Assembly: GCA_020440405.1 (NCBI GenBank)
Contig: JAGROF010000038.1
Coordinates: forward strand, 1-11,905
Direction of reading: 5' to 3'
Origin: Chlamydiia bacterium
GTDB taxonomy: Bacteria > Chlamydiota > Chlamydiia > Chlamydiales > Simkaniaceae
DNA: 11,905 nucleotides
A program made the translations under genes and the position numbers. Below, one piece after another: positions 1-6,651 of this stretch; position 1 is the stretch's first letter; every line of letters begins with the position of its first letter. The notes below the pieces were generated by a model that ran no database searches, was not told the origin of the DNA, and was given only the letters and a program-made list of their open reading frames with translations.

Positions 1-660
1 TATAGTATGCCCGAAGACAGAGAGATTTACCCCTTGGAAGACATCATTAAAGACTTTTCCATTGAGCGTGTCGGGGTATCTGGGGCGTTTTTTGATGTGA
101 AAAAACTTGATTGGATCAACCAACAGTATCTGATCAATAACATTCCCGAAAAAGACCTTTGGGGAAAGATCAAGGACTGGGGCTTTTCTGATGAGAAAAT
201 GGCAAAGGTGATTCCCCTCATCCATACTCGGATCAAGACATTTGGAGAGTTCATGGAGCTCTGCCAGTTCCTGTTCATCAATCACATCGACTTAACAGAA
301 GAGCTCCTCTGTCCTAAAGGTCTAACAAAAGACCTTTCTGCAGAGATCTTGCAGTGTATGATTTGGAGCATGGAAGCTCAAGAAAACTGGGGACGTACAG
401 GGTTTGAAACAGCCTCCCGAGAAATCGCTTCCCTTTTTGAGGTCAACCATAAAAAAGTCATGATGCGAATCCTTTTTGCAGTCATTACAGGAAAGCATCA
501 AGGGCCTCCTCTCTTTGACTCGGTAGAAATTTTAGGAAAAGATCGCACACGGGCTCGCCTACTCAATGGAATCGAGTTTCTAGGAGGAATTTCTAATAAG
601 AAGATGGCCTCTCTGAAGAAGATGTGGGAGGCAAAGGCTCCTCACTCAGAGCATCCGTAA
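1..660 (+). CDS. gltX: Glutamyl-tRNA synthetase, C-terminal part (5' end outside window)
   Basis: This is the C-terminal, anticodon-binding half of GluRS, which charges tRNA-Glu (in many bacteria also tRNA-Gln for later amidation) in the cytoplasm. The frame is open to the window edge, so the first ATG at base 7 is internal and not a start. Two family hallmarks are visible: SGAFFDVKKLDWINQQYL near the beginning, which is the conserved link into the anticodon-binding domain, and PPLFDSVEILGKDRTRARL near the end, the usual last helix. The HIGH and KMSKS catalytic motifs lie upstream of the window. The last 68 bases overlap a small lipoprotein gene on the other strand. The short tail after the last helix (KMWEAKAPHSEHP) is unremarkable. 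The family assignment is secure; the chlamydial affiliation is an inference from the neighbours. Confidence 0.93.
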   Translation, partial: YSMPEDREIYPLEDIIKDFSIERVGVSGAFFDVKKLDWINQQYLINNIPEKDLWGKIKDWGFSDEKMAKVIPLIHTRIKTFGEFMELCQFLFINHIDLTEELLCPKGLTKDLSAEILQCMIWSMEAQENWGRTGFETASREIASLFEVNHKKVMMRILFAVITGKHQGPPLFDSVEILGKDRTRARLLNGIEFLGGISNKKMASLKKMWEAKAPHSEHP

Positions 661-739
661 CGATGTAATGAGGGTTATAGCCACTTGACACGCACCCTGA
701 AAGCAAAAGAAGTGACAAGACGAGTACACATAATTTCAT
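593..739 (-). CDS. Small putative lipoprotein (48 aa)
   Basis: Reading the minus strand from the ATG at 739 gives a 48-residue protein with a textbook lipoprotein signal: MKLCVLVLSLLLLSGC, meaning a basic N-terminus, a leucine-rich core and an LSGC lipobox with the acceptor cysteine at residue 16. The mature part would be only 33 residues, rich in Ser, Pro and Glu, and ends ..ERPSSY before a TAG. An in-frame TAA at 751-749 excludes a longer N-terminus. The AGAAGG upstream sits only one base from the ATG, so the ribosome site is poor. Its 3' end lies within gltX on the opposite strand, and its start faces the cysJ start across 13 bases. In C. trachomatis the small lipoprotein gene omcA is near gltX, so a positional analogue is possible, but this protein is not cysteine-rich. 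I recognise no family. It could be a chance reading frame, although the signal peptide argues against that. Confidence 0.5.
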   Translation of the reverse strand: MKLCVLVLSLLLLSGCVSSGYNPHYIVTDALSEEPLPPTSSSERPSSY

Positions 740-752
740 ACCTTCTATTTAC

Positions 753-1847
753 ATGACGGAATATAATAAAGACAACCCTTTCCCTGCAAAGATCGTAGAA
801 CGCTATATCCTTAATAAAGAAGGCTCCACCAAGAAAACTTACCATTTAACCCTTGACCTTTCAGGATCCAACATCTCTTACAGGCCAGGAGATGCGATCG
901 CCATTTTTCCTGAAAACCCCGAAGAAGATGTTAACGCGCTTCTATCTGCCCTTAACTTAAGTGGTCATGAGGAAGTCACCGATCCTCGAAGTGGAATGAC
1001 ATTGCCTGCGGCTCATTTCTTCAAGAAAAAAGCAAACCTCATTCGCATTCCCACCCCACTCCTCAAGCTGACAGGAGACGCAGATCTGATCAACAACAAA
1101 GATACGCGCACACAGTTTGTTGCAAATCATGATCTCATCGATTTTTTTGAGCACTATCCTCCAACCATTCCATTGCAAGAGCTCATTTCCTATTTTGCTC
1201 CCCTTCTTCCACGGTTTTATTCGATTGCTTCCTCTCCAATGACTCATCCTCAGAGCGTCGATCTTCTTGTCGCCACTTTTACCTACTGCCATGGAAATAA
1301 AAAGCGTCAAGGGCTGGGCTCCCATTTTCTTTGTGACACGGCTCAGATGCATCACACACCCATCCCCCTTTACCTCCATCCTACTCCCCATTTTGTTCTC
1401 CCCGAAGATCCTAAAGCCCCCCTTATCATGGTCGGGCCAGGAACAGGGGTAGCCCCCTATCGCGCTTTTCTCGAGCATCGCGAAGCAGAAAAAGCTTCCG
1501 GCACAAATTGGCTGTTTTTTGGAGAGCGCAACCGCGCGACAGATTACTATTATGAAGCATTCTTTGAGTCTTTGCAAAAGAAGGACTTTCTGCGCTTAGA
1601 TCTTGCCTTTTCAAGAGATCAAGAAGAAAAACTCTATGTTCAACATCTCCTGCTTAAACACGGGGCTGCTGTATGGGGCATGTTGCAACAAGGGGCCTAC
1701 TTCTATATTTGCGGAGATGCGCGACAGATGGCAAAAGATGTGACAGAGGCGCTTCACACCATCGTCGAAACCCATGGGGAACAAGACCCCAAGCCCTACA
1801 TTAAAGAGCTCCGCAAGACAAAACGCCTACTTCTCGATGTCTACTAA
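753..1847 (+). CDS. cysJ: CysJ-like FAD/NADPH reductase without flavodoxin domain
   Basis: This 364-residue flavoprotein belongs to the sulfite reductase alpha-subunit / diflavin reductase family. It begins directly in the FAD-binding region (DLSGSNISYRPGDAIAIFP, residues 35-53). Next come the FAD motif RFYSIASSP (154-162), a modified GLGSHFLC segment (187-194), the NADP pyrophosphate motif GPGTGVAPYRAF (228-239), FGERN (256-260), AFSRDQ (285-290), YVQH (295-298) and CGDA (320-323). It ends in an aromatic residue (..LLLDVY), as expected for the nicotinamide-stacking C-terminus. The N-terminal FMN/flavodoxin domain of E. coli CysJ (about 600 aa) is absent. Chlamydial CysJ (CT435) is of this short type. 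No hemoprotein partner (CysI) lies in the window, so the electron acceptor is unknown and the sulfite reductase label is nominal. The last 21 bases overlap the 3' end of ispF. No clear ribosome site precedes the ATG. Confidence 0.88.
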   Translation: MTEYNKDNPFPAKIVERYILNKEGSTKKTYHLTLDLSGSNISYRPGDAIAIFPENPEEDVNALLSALNLSGHEEVTDPRSGMTLPAAHFFKKKANLIRIPTPLLKLTGDADLINNKDTRTQFVANHDLIDFFEHYPPTIPLQELISYFAPLLPRFYSIASSPMTHPQSVDLLVATFTYCHGNKKRQGLGSHFLCDTAQMHHTPIPLYLHPTPHFVLPEDPKAPLIMVGPGTGVAPYRAFLEHREAEKASGTNWLFFGERNRATDYYYEAFFESLQKKDFLRLDLAFSRDQEEKLYVQHLLLKHGAAVWGMLQQGAYFYICGDARQMAKDVTEALHTIVETHGEQDPKPYIKELRKTKRLLLDVY

Positions 1848-2315
1848 CATTAAGATACAAAAACACATGAGCCCCTCTCCTCGCCCAAAAGAGGTTAACC
1901 CATCTCCTGAAGTGAAGGTGATCCCCACTTGATCCAGATGAATTGAAAGCGCTGTTGCCACACTTTGGCGAATCTCATCCGCGCGCTTTTGAAATTTTGG
2001 ACGGTGTCCTTCAATGGTCAGAGCAACGTTTCCAATCTTTCGGTCTCCAAGTGTTTCGAGCGCCTTTTCTAAAAAAACACGGCTATCTGTTATCCCTTGA
2101 TTGCGACACAAATCGATAGCAATGCCGCCAAGAATCGGAACATGTGTGAGTGATGTAATGGCATTACAAATCGCATGAAACACCACATCTCCATCGGAGT
2201 CCGCATCGAGTCCTGGAGCTCCTTCAAAGGGAAGTCCTGCCACAATGCATTTTTTTTCTGTATCATCGGATAAAAACCGGTGACTATCTTGTCCTATTCC
2301 TGCATAATATTTCAT
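1827..2315 (-). CDS. ispF: 2-C-methyl-D-erythritol 2,4-cyclodiphosphate synthase
   Basis: IspF converts CDP-methylerythritol 2-phosphate to the cyclodiphosphate in the non-mevalonate isoprenoid pathway. From the ATG at 2315 the protein has 162 residues, the family's usual size. Visible are the metal ligands in GIGQDSHRF (D10 and H12; most bacteria have DVH), H47 in SDGDVVFHAICNAI, TIEGHRPK (100-107) and the C-terminal GRGEG (144-148). Two regions depart from the classical family: the usual G-D-I-G-x-x-F-P-D-T-D stretch is replaced by ILGGIAIDLCRNQGITDS, and TTTEK by TSGDG. From memory C. trachomatis IspF shows the same deviations, so this is probably a lineage trait and not decay. Starts at 2345 or 2384 are possible in frame, but would overlap the divergent ATP-grasp gene; the chosen one begins MKYYAGIGQDSHRF, like family N-termini. 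Tail-to-tail overlap with cysJ. Confidence 0.9.
   Translation of the reverse strand: MKYYAGIGQDSHRFLSDDTEKKCIVAGLPFEGAPGLDADSDGDVVFHAICNAITSLTHVPILGGIAIDLCRNQGITDSRVFLEKALETLGDRKIGNVALTIEGHRPKFQKRADEIRQSVATALSIHLDQVGITFTSGDGLTSFGRGEGLMCFCILMLVDIEK
2280..2308 (+). promoter_or_regulatory. Candidate sigma-70-type promoter for the ATP-grasp/murA/epmB run
   Basis: GTGACT (2280-2285, 4 of 6 to TTGACA), a 17-base spacer and CATAAT (2303-2308, 5 of 6 to TATAAT) lie inside the 5' end of ispF on the opposite strand. Transcription would begin near 2315. A purine-rich AAGAGAG (2319-2325) precedes the ATG at 2331 and can serve as ribosome site. This is consensus matching only. Confidence 0.35.
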
Positions 2316-2330
2316 CAAAAGAGAGTATAA

Positions 2331-3269
2331 ATGAAGACGCTCCATATCTGCAATGTCAATTTCGAGTGGGAACTTGAAACCCACTCTTCTTTAGGTCTCA
2401 AAGAATCGTTTATGGTGCATCCTAACTTTTTGCAATTGCAATTTCTTCCGTTCCTATATGCAAATGAGGGAGATGGAATGGTTGTCACACACCACCCCCC
2501 GCAGGTTCCCGACCATTTAACCCTCCACACCTATGAAGAAACCGTTGAAGGATACGATCGCTTAGAAACTTGGGGATGGTCGAAAGCTATCCAGAAATGG
2601 GCACCTCTTCCCCACCCTGTCCCTCAGCACCTGCGAGAACTTGCAAGCAAAACCTTCGCGTTTACTCACAGTCCTAATCTTCCTGGAGCAAAGCTCCTCC
2701 ACCATGAAAAAGAAGTAAAAGCCTGGCTTCAAGAAGGCCCCTATCCTAAAGTTGTGAAGACTTGCTTTGGGCTCGCTGGACGAGGAAAATGGATCTTAGA
2801 AAAACCGGAAGACCTTCCACGTGCCGCGTTTCAAGAATTTGCAAAAGGACATTTCTTAATTGGTGAACCTTGGGTTAACCGTGAAATGGACTTTAGTACC
2901 CAATGGGTTTTAGATGAAGAGATCACCTTTTTGGGAGCAACGGTTTTAGAAAACACGGAAGAAGGGCATTACAATCGAACATGGATTGGAAAAGAAATCC
3001 CTCACCTAGACCAACATCTCGAAACTGCACAAATCCCCTTGAGAGAACTGTTTGAACGGGGATATCGGGGCAGTGTAGGAATCGATGCCTTCATTTATGA
3101 TCAAAAACTTCACCCTATTTGTGAAATCAACTTAAGAAAAACGATGGGATGGCTTGCGCTCAAACTGGGGAGAAGTCTTGCGTATGAAAACGGACAAGAG
3201 GGTCCACTTCCTAACTTTTTAGACATCGGAAAAAAAATCTCGTTTCAGAAACAACTGAAGTTGTTATGA
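2331..3269 (+). CDS. ATP-grasp fold protein of unknown substrate
   Basis: This 312-residue protein looks like an orphan ATP-grasp enzyme, a class that joins a carboxylate to an amine, thiol or similar group through an acylphosphate. The signs are VVKTCFGLAGRGKW (141-154: the ATP-binding lysine K143 followed by a flexible Gly-rich loop), GEPWVNREMDFSTQW (178-192: hinge and the second strand pair), GSVGIDAFIYD (247-257, with D252) and HPICEINLRKTMGW (261-274). In the last motif E265, N267 and R269 match the metal and phosphate ligands of the E-x-N-x-R type. The first roughly 120 residues would form the pre-ATP-grasp and substrate region, and I recognise nothing specific there. No signal peptide or membrane segment is visible. 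murA starts 9 bases after its stop, which suggests co-transcription and allows a link to cell-wall precursor ligation, but that is guesswork. Its ATG faces the ispF start across 15 bases. The fold is fairly sure, the reaction unknown. Confidence 0.8.
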   Translation: MKTLHICNVNFEWELETHSSLGLKESFMVHPNFLQLQFLPFLYANEGDGMVVTHHPPQVPDHLTLHTYEETVEGYDRLETWGWSKAIQKWAPLPHPVPQHLRELASKTFAFTHSPNLPGAKLLHHEKEVKAWLQEGPYPKVVKTCFGLAGRGKWILEKPEDLPRAAFQEFAKGHFLIGEPWVNREMDFSTQWVLDEEITFLGATVLENTEEGHYNRTWIGKEIPHLDQHLETAQIPLRELFERGYRGSVGIDAFIYDQKLHPICEINLRKTMGWLALKLGRSLAYENGQEGPLPNFLDIGKKISFQKQLKLL

Positions 3270-3278
3270 TGCGTGTTT

Positions 3279-4628
3279 ATGGAGTCTTTCAAAATTGTCG
3301 GTGGAAAACCTTTAGAAGGAATTGTCAGAGCAGCAGGTGCAAAAAATGCGATCACAAAAATGCTTGTGGCATCGCTTCTTTCCGATAAGAAGTGCGTTTT
3401 TACAAATGTTCCCAACATTTCAGAAGTGGAAACAACTGTCACCCTCTGCCAAGAAATTGGAATGGAAGTGGAGTGGGATCGGGAAGAAGGACGCATGGAA
3501 GTCATCACCAAAGACATTAAGTCGTCTTATATTCCACTTAACTTTTCAGGGGCAAATCGGATTCCCATTTTAATGATGGGCTCACTGCTGGGACGCACAC
3601 GCGAAAATATCATTGTGCCGACAGTCGGGGGCTGCAATATCGGGAAACGTCCTGTAAACTTCCACATCATGGCCTTAGAAAAACTCGGAGCAGTCATTGA
3701 ATACCGAACCATTAAAAATGAACGAGCTTATTTTGCCCATGCTCCTGAGGGAATGCGGGGAGGAATCGTCGAACTTCCCTACCCCTCTGTGATGGCCACA
3801 GAAAATGCAATCCTTGCTGCCTGCCGCGCTAAGGGACGGACAACAATCCGAGGTGCTGCCATTGAGCCAGAAGTAATCGACTTGATTTTATTTTTGCAAA
3901 AACTGGGTGTGGTCATTTATGTCGATGTCGACCGGACAATCTATGTGCAAGAAACCACCACATTTTACGAAGTGGAACATAAAGTTCTCACAGACCGCAT
4001 TGAAGCGGCCTGCTTTGGCATGGCAGCCATCGCTACGCGGGGACGCGTGTTTGTAGAAGGCGCACAGCAATCTCATATGATTACATTCCTCAACAAGCTC
4101 CGTCAGATCAATGGAGGGTTTGCAGTGAAGGAAAATGGGATTGAATTTTTCTATCAAGGGCAGCTTAAAGGGGGACTCCATTTGCAGACCGACGTCCACC
4201 CTGGATTTCTCACAGACTGGCAGCAACCCTTTGTCGTCCTCTTAACGCAAGCTTATGGAAGCTCTGTTGTGCATGAAACGGTGTATGAAAATCGCTTTGG
4301 ATATGTCGACACCCTTTTAAAAATGGGAGCCCATGTCGAGCGCTTTACACAATGTCTTGGAGACCGTACGTGCCGCTTTGCTTCTCTCAACTATCAACAT
4401 AGCTTGATTGTCAAAGGCCCTACTGAATTCCGAGGGATGAAAATTGAAGTTCCTGATCTCAGAGCAGGCTTTGCCTATGTCATGGCAGCACTTCTCGCTC
4501 CCGAAGAGAGCGTCCTCACAGGTCTTCCCTACTTGGATCGTGGATATGAAAATCTTGAGGCTAAGCTTCAAAGCCTCGGCGCCAAGATCGAAAGAGTCAA
4601 GCAGCCCGAACCTGCAATTGCAACTTAG
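3279..4628 (+). CDS. murA: UDP-N-acetylglucosamine 1-carboxyvinyltransferase
   Basis: MurA transfers enolpyruvate from PEP to UDP-GlcNAc, the first committed step of peptidoglycan synthesis, in the cytoplasm. From the ATG at 3279 (MESFKIVGG) it is 449 residues, slightly longer than E. coli MurA (419). Catalytic residues are present: K22 in GAKNA, R94 (E. coli R91), the active-site cysteine C119 with R124 in GGCNIGKRP (E. coli C115, R120), the FLTDWQQ aspartate, ENRF, DLRA and the terminal LDRGYENLEAKL with its arginine. The cysteine is notable because C. trachomatis MurA carries aspartate there and is fosfomycin-resistant. A GTG at 3273 would add two residues; the ATG matches the family N-terminus and K22 numbering better. 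No strong ribosome site is seen, so translation may be coupled to the ATP-grasp gene, whose stop is 9 bases upstream. epmB follows 24 bases downstream. Confidence 0.95.
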   Translation: MESFKIVGGKPLEGIVRAAGAKNAITKMLVASLLSDKKCVFTNVPNISEVETTVTLCQEIGMEVEWDREEGRMEVITKDIKSSYIPLNFSGANRIPILMMGSLLGRTRENIIVPTVGGCNIGKRPVNFHIMALEKLGAVIEYRTIKNERAYFAHAPEGMRGGIVELPYPSVMATENAILAACRAKGRTTIRGAAIEPEVIDLILFLQKLGVVIYVDVDRTIYVQETTTFYEVEHKVLTDRIEAACFGMAAIATRGRVFVEGAQQSHMITFLNKLRQINGGFAVKENGIEFFYQGQLKGGLHLQTDVHPGFLTDWQQPFVVLLTQAYGSSVVHETVYENRFGYVDTLLKMGAHVERFTQCLGDRTCRFASLNYQHSLIVKGPTEFRGMKIEVPDLRAGFAYVMAALLAPEESVLTGLPYLDRGYENLEAKLQSLGAKIERVKQPEPAIAT

Positions 4629-4652
4629 TGTAACAATCGTTATCATGTCTCC

Positions 4653-5591
4653 ATGGAAACCTGGCGGCAAATTCAAAAAACCAATTTTACAAAACGGGAA
4701 GAGCTCGCGCGCTTCCTTGGCATTGATCCCGAAATCATCTTTGCCTCTCCTTTTCCTTTAAATGTTCCTTATCGCTTAGCTGAAAAAATGGAAAAAGGAC
4801 AGCTGAATGACCCTTTGCTGATGCAATTCTTACCCACCCACCAAGAAGCGCTTAAAACTCCTGGCTTTACAGCAGATCCTGTCTCTGACTGCTCCTTCCA
4901 AAAAAGCTCACGCCTCCTCCAAAAATACCAAGGACGCGCCCTCCTCATTACAACAAGCGCCTGCGTCATGAACTGCCGCTTTTGCTTCAGACAAAATTAT
5001 CCCTATTCTTCGGATAAAGATCTCTCTCAAGAAATCGAACTAATCCGTAACGATCCTTCTCTTCATGAGGTGATTTTAAGTGGCGGCGACCCTCTTTCCC
5101 TCTCTGACCAAAGACTGCAAACCCTCATTACGGCTCTTGGAGATATTCCCCATCTCAAACTGCTCCGCTTTCACACCCGTTTTCCTCTTGGCATCCCCGA
5201 GCGGATCACCCCAGCTTTTCTCAAAATTCTTGCCGGATCTCGTCTTCAAACCATCTTTGTCTTGCACACAAACCACCCCAAAGAGCTTGACCCTGAAGTA
5301 TTGGCTGCATTAAAAAAAATCCCTGCTCCCCTTCTCACTCAAACAGTGCTCCTTAAAGGGATCAATGATTCTGTCGATACCTTAAAGTCTCTTTTTTTGA
5401 CCCTTGCCTCTCATGGGATTCTTCCCTATTATCTACATCAATTTGATCGCATTGAGCAAGGCGCCCATTTCGAAGTCCCCATTGCAAAAGGAAAACAGCT
5501 CCTTGAAATGCTCAAAAAGGAACTTCCTGGATATGCCATCCCCACCTATGTCCAAGAAATCCCTCATGAATCTTCAAAAACACGACTCTAG
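4653..5591 (+). CDS. epmB: EF-P (R)-beta-lysine aminomutase (radical SAM, KamA/YjeK family)
   Basis: EpmB isomerises L-alpha-lysine to (R)-beta-lysine, which EpmA attaches to a lysine of elongation factor P to relieve ribosome stalling at prolines. The 312-residue protein shows the radical SAM cluster motif CVMNCRFC (C104, C108, C111), SGGDPL (143-148), FHTRFP (173-178), HTNHPKE (205-211), LLKGIND (233-239) and PYYLHQFDRI (258-267). Near the end, SSKT carries K309, which aligns with the PLP-binding lysine of E. coli EpmB (..SKTPL..). An N-terminal segment LARFLGID and MEKGQLNDPLLMQFL also match EpmB better than catabolic lysine 2,3-aminomutase, which is longer. The protein stops only three residues after that lysine, so the E. 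coli C-terminal tail is missing. Neither efp nor epmA is in the window. It follows murA by 24 bases without a clear ribosome site and converges with the MOMP-like gene. Confidence 0.87.
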   Translation: METWRQIQKTNFTKREELARFLGIDPEIIFASPFPLNVPYRLAEKMEKGQLNDPLLMQFLPTHQEALKTPGFTADPVSDCSFQKSSRLLQKYQGRALLITTSACVMNCRFCFRQNYPYSSDKDLSQEIELIRNDPSLHEVILSGGDPLSLSDQRLQTLITALGDIPHLKLLRFHTRFPLGIPERITPAFLKILAGSRLQTIFVLHTNHPKELDPEVLAALKKIPAPLLTQTVLLKGINDSVDTLKSLFLTLASHGILPYYLHQFDRIEQGAHFEVPIAKGKQLLEMLKKELPGYAIPTYVQEIPHESSKTRL

Positions 5592-5620
5592 AGGATGTCG
5601 CCCGCGAGATGCTCTCTAGA
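5587..5620. terminator. Possible hairpin between convergent genes
   Basis: TCTAGAG (5587-5593) pairs with CTCTAGA (5614-5620), and inside lies a small second stem TCGC/GCGA (5598-5601 with 5604-5607), with unpaired GATG on both sides. It spans the epmB stop and the end of the MOMP-like gene, where a bidirectional terminator would be expected. No U-tract follows on either strand, so intrinsic termination is doubtful. Confidence 0.25.
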
Positions 5621-6642
5621 AATCTAGACGCCCCATAATGGTCAATCCTTCTAACGAAAAGGCTGACTCCTCGACGGAGCGAACATTCAAGATCTGCCCC
5701 CAGAAGAACTGTGTTTCATAACCTGCTCTTATTTGTGCGCCTAAGCGATTCGGAATAAAACACCATTCCCAGTCTAGACCTACAAACATCTGCGCTGTGG
5801 GTCTTACACGATGGGTTTCTGTGTTCTGGCTCACGCGAACTAAAGCAAGAGTTGGGGGCCTCCTCCATCAAATGAAAGCTCATTTTCTTCCGAAGAAGTA
5901 CTTTGTTCAAAATTTCCCCAAACAATAGCTCCAGAAAGTTTTCCTAATAGACCCACGCCCCAACCAAATGACCACTTTCCCTCAAACGCAAAGTAAGGAC
6001 CAATTCCCCAATAGTCATTCTTGGCATGCGTAAATTCATTAAAACCCGCAATTGGACCAAGGTTAGGGATAGGAAGCGTTTGAGTATTTTCAAAATCATA
6101 ACGAATCTTCTGATGAATCCAAAAAGTCTTTCCTCCAAATGAGGGGCGTATACTCCAAGAATCGCTTATGAAATAACGTCTTCCCCAATCAAAATCTATA
6201 CATCAAACTCAACCTTAGCTCGATTACTCAAAAATAGGCTAACCGGCCCTCCTAAACGCTCAATATTGACGAGATCATGGCTTGAAGAGCAAAAGCTTGT
6301 TTTGGGGTTGTTACGGAGATGCGTCCAATTCACATACACATCCCAATCATCATAAGGAAGATTTCCCCCTAATCCCAGTTTGAAACCCGGGCTATATTCG
6401 AAATGAATGTCTTGTGAACTGATAGAATTGTTAAATACTGTCCCGGTTTGAGAAATCATAAGCGTTCCAATCTGATTCAACTCTTCTTGCCGAGCTTTCC
6501 AATAAATGAAATCTCCTGTTAAAAAAAGATGGGTATACCCATGATAAAGGCGACCAGGAGGAACGGAAGTGGAGTCTGGTGGAGGATCTCCAAAGACCCA
6601 TGCTGTGATCATTAAAAGAGAAAAGACCCATCGTTTTTTCAT
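5616..6642 (-). pseudogene. MOMP-like outer membrane beta-barrel gene with two frameshifts
   Basis: The minus strand encodes an outer membrane protein of the Legionella/Parachlamydiales MOMP-like type, split into three frames. Segment 1 starts at ATG 6642 (a GTG at 6651 would add three residues). It has a signal peptide MKKRWVFSLLMITAWVFG and the family motif LFLTGDFIYWKARQE, and hits TAG at 6198-6196 after ..KVEFDV. Segment 2 continues at 6196 one frame off with DFDWGRRYFISDSWSIRPSF and GGKTFWIHQKIRYDF, through WGIGPYFAFEGKWSFGWGVG, to ..SFDGGG. Segment 3 resumes after a run of five G on the + strand (5854-5858) with PTLALVRVSQNTE and ends ..GLTIMGRLDF; a terminal Phe is typical of outer-membrane barrels. 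Restoring one base at each site gives a continuous 342-residue protein, a normal size for this family. GGTG at 6652-6649 precedes the ATG, which lies 9 bases after the argS stop. It may be a recent pseudogene or contain sequencing errors. Confidence 0.82.
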
Positions 6643-6651
6643 TTTAAACAC

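Noticed and set aside
7..9. ATG at base 7 as the start of the first gene
   Set aside because: The frame is open to the window edge and the encoded part is only the GluRS C-terminal region, so this is an internal methionine.
685..690. Perfect TTGACA upstream of cysJ
   Set aside because: No -10 box lies at 16-18 bases; the nearest CATAAT (729-734) is 38 bases away, so I did not call a promoter.
957..1577. 206-codon open frame on the minus strand within cysJ
   Set aside because: It is fully antisense to a gene with clear flavoprotein motifs, its protein has no recognisable composition or domain, and it has no ribosome site.
2354..2359. TTGACA on the minus strand as a -35 box for ispF
   Set aside because: The hexamer 17 bases downstream is CTTCAT, a poor -10. 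The better TATACT is 24 bases away.
4612..4624. TGCAATTGCA palindrome, also present near 2430-2441
   Set aside because: Both copies lie in coding sequence without shared context; chance recurrence of a short palindrome is the simpler explanation.
4631..4642. TAACAATCGTTA inverted repeat between murA and epmB
   Set aside because: The stem is only four base pairs of A/T-rich sequence; it is too weak for a terminator or operator call.
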